From positions 55,071,297 to 55,135,296 of the forward strand of contig OW028574.1 of the NCBI GenBank assembly GCA_932294295.1: a stretch of DNA of 64,000 nt, written 5' to 3'. The stretch is from Alitta virens (Eukaryota; Annelida; Polychaeta; Phyllodocida; Nereididae). Below, in pieces: positions 62,264-64,000 of the stretch. How positions within the stretch are numbered: the first letter of the stretch is position 1; the number at the start of each line of letters is the position of its first letter. Both the position numbers and the translations under genes were made by a program. A model generated the notes under the pieces. The model was not told where the DNA came from, did no database searches, and saw only the letters and a program-made list of their open reading frames with translations.

Positions 62264-62441
62264 GATCGTATCTTATCTTATCAATATAGTCTTGAGATCT
62301 TGTTTTATTTTTGTCTTATCTTATCTTATCTAATCTTATCTAATCTTATCTAATCTTATCTAGTCTCTTATCTTGTCTTATCTTGTCTTATCTTGTCTTA
62401 TCTTGTCTTATCTTATCTTATCTTGTCTTATCTTATCTTAT
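62225..62441. repeat. (CTTAT)n pentamer satellite in two blocks
   Basis: CTTAT units with interspersed CTAAT and CTTGT variants run over 62,225-62,282 and 62,318-62,441, separated by about 35 non-repeat bases. The same pentamer occurs near 61,230. The first block directly follows a 3' end-like sequence, so it may have begun as a retroelement tail. Confidence 0.92.
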
Positions 62442-62744
62442 TCAAAGAGGTTGAGGCGAGTTAATGTTTTCGAAATGTTTCAGAATTATGGCAGCTCGCT
62501 TTACCTCATTAAATGCCAATTCACGCACAGAAGAGACGAAACGAGACCAAAAAACACAAAACAGAAGGAAAAAACAAAGAAAAGAAAGGAAACCGTTAAG
62601 AAATCACGTTCCTCCAATATCCGCAACAAACAGGCAAAGCATCACATCTAAACCATATTGTTGCGATCAAAATACTATTAAAAAGTATAGTTAATAATAA
62701 TATTATATTATAATAATATATTTCACATACATACAATGGAACCT

Positions 62745-63030
62745 CGCCATTAAGACGAAATGTGTCCAGAGTTTATTGGTCTTAAAGGTGAGGTGATCTT
62801 AGTTGAGAGGTGGTCTTCATTGTGAGGTGGCCTTCATTGTGAGGTGGCCTTCATTGTGAGGTGGCCTTCATTGTGAGGTGGTTCGAATTTTGAGGTGTTC
62901 TAAAATAGTGAGGTGGTCTTTACAGAGAGCCGGTCTTAATTGTGAGTTGGTCTCATTGGAGAAGTGGTTACAAAACACAATGATAAAAATAATGGTTGAT
63001 ATTAATCGCGAGGTGGTCTTAATTGTGAGA
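62745..63030. repeat. Decayed 17-bp minisatellite (GAGGTGGCCTTCATTGT)
   Basis: Perfect 17-base units start at 62,824, 62,841 and 62,858, with a fourth start at 62,875. More degenerate versions (GAGGTGGTCTTTA, GAGGTGGTCTTAATTGT) continue on both sides. Similar isolated units occur near 2.60, 52.4 and 61.3 kb. Confidence 0.8.
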
Positions 63031-64000
63031 AATGTATAAGGATAAGTTTCAAATTTACATAACGCCACCAATATCATTAATTCCATCCATATCTTCTATG
63101 CCTAAATTATAAATATCGAATGGCAATAAAGAAGTTAATTCTTTTAATTGTCACGGTTAAAGAGAACCCGATTGTTCATGACATTCTGATTTATGACGGC
63201 AGTTATGAAATGAAAAGGAAGTCCGGATTGTCATGCAACAAGTCAACGGCTAATTGTCACACCTGTGGATTGCTGGATATTTCCTGCCTTTAAAACGACA
63301 TCATTAACAGCGCAATAACATGCAGTTTGAAGCTGGCAAGGGCTTATTGCTGTAGAAGCACTTTAAAGGAATGGTTTTATCTTGGAGAGTTTAGCTTCTT
63401 GCATGCAAGATGTTGGTAGTGAAAAATATTCCGTTCTTAATGCTGCCCAATCAGAATCCTAGTTGACGCCAGTTGGAAAGAATTAAAATACATCACCGCC
63501 AGCCCTGCTGGTGCCAGCTGAGGCAGACTAAAACACTGGGGCCACATTTATAATTTACAAGTGTCATTGTTCGCCTGGCAGTAATTGCATTTGGCTTAAT
63601 TGTGCTATCAGAGATTTCTCCAAAATTCTGCCTAGTTTGCCAACAACTTTAGTAATAGTTTTCCGTCCGATCGTGTTTCAACAAACAGCTACACACGTGT
63701 TTTTGACAGCCAGCTTAGAATAAAATAAAATAAATCCTGCCCATAGTTTCTATGAATACAAATGGCAACGAAATAGATAAAACAAGCCATTATATGCAAT
63801 GCTTATGTTGTTTAATTGGATTATCATATGCACTAGCTGATTGTTTAATGAACCCTCTTACCCCTGATCCATCAATTTGGATTTAAATGCCTTCTATACT
63901 CATTCTATCTGCCTTAATTTCATCTCATAGACGTTCCAAATGAGCCTAATTAGCATATAAAAGCTGTGGTTAAGTGCTTTTACTGCATTCAGTCATCCAA
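63031..64000. other. Non-coding DNA, possible conserved element
   Basis: The last 450 bases are rich in homeodomain-like ATTA/TAAT and in TTAATTGG-type sequences and lack repeats, the look of a conserved non-coding element; that is impression only. Confidence 0.25.

Noticed and set aside
62225..62441. Telomeric repeat
   Set aside because: The unit is CTTAT, not TTAGGG, and it is interrupted and internal.

Overview
This window looks like nuclear DNA from a metazoan, probably a marine invertebrate, although the species cannot be fixed from sequence alone. It is AT-rich and gene-poor. It holds an intron-flanked cadherin exon, non-LTR retrotransposon remains with animal-type reverse transcriptase motifs, tRNA-derived SINEs, palindromic MITE-like hairpins and many microsatellites. 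There are no operons, bacterial genes or CRISPR arrays, and no long open reading frames except inside a retrotransposon.

Layout. 1-6.5 kb is unassigned non-coding DNA with one damaged palindromic MITE (about 1.89 kb). 6.5-7.4 kb carries the 3' part of a Rex1-like LINE on the + strand. 8.93-9.17 kb is a 36-bp minisatellite. A near-perfect palindromic MITE sits at 10.6 kb, with related copies at 1.9 and 25.7 kb. 14.4-14.6 kb is a second hairpin family, with relatives near 31.8 and 37.8 kb. The best host gene evidence is at 15,705-16,331 on the minus strand: one symmetrical phase 1-1 exon coding about two cadherin repeats with consensus splice sites at both ends. A candidate 3'-terminal exon lies on the + strand at 20,588. 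From 21 to 42 kb there are several copies of one SINE family, here called SINE-B. At 35.1 and 36.6 kb two copies of a different tRNA-headed SINE (SINE-A) are each bounded by perfect 14-bp target-site duplications. 42.8-45.4 kb is a 5'-truncated, mutated LINE on the minus strand with a clear reverse transcriptase and a (TA)n tail. A promoter-like motif cluster at 46.2-46.36 kb has an arrangement pointing to minus-strand transcription. 48-64 kb is mostly repeats: two related 136-bp direct repeats, an inverted dispersed repeat pair (51.0/57.2 kb), LINE tails ending in short tandem repeats, and decayed 17-bp minisatellite DNA near 62.8 kb.

How the parts relate. Only the cadherin exon is well-supported host coding sequence; its other exons must lie in unresolved flanks or outside the window. 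The rest is mostly transposon sediment of different ages. I did not find a convincing new enzymatic or defence system. The most interesting items are the SINE families with intact insertion signatures, the hairpin MITE families (one carrying CTCF-like sites in its arms), the LINE tails ending in different microsatellites, the two CTCF-like sites (one beside an NRF1 palindrome), and the promoter-like cluster at 46.2 kb.
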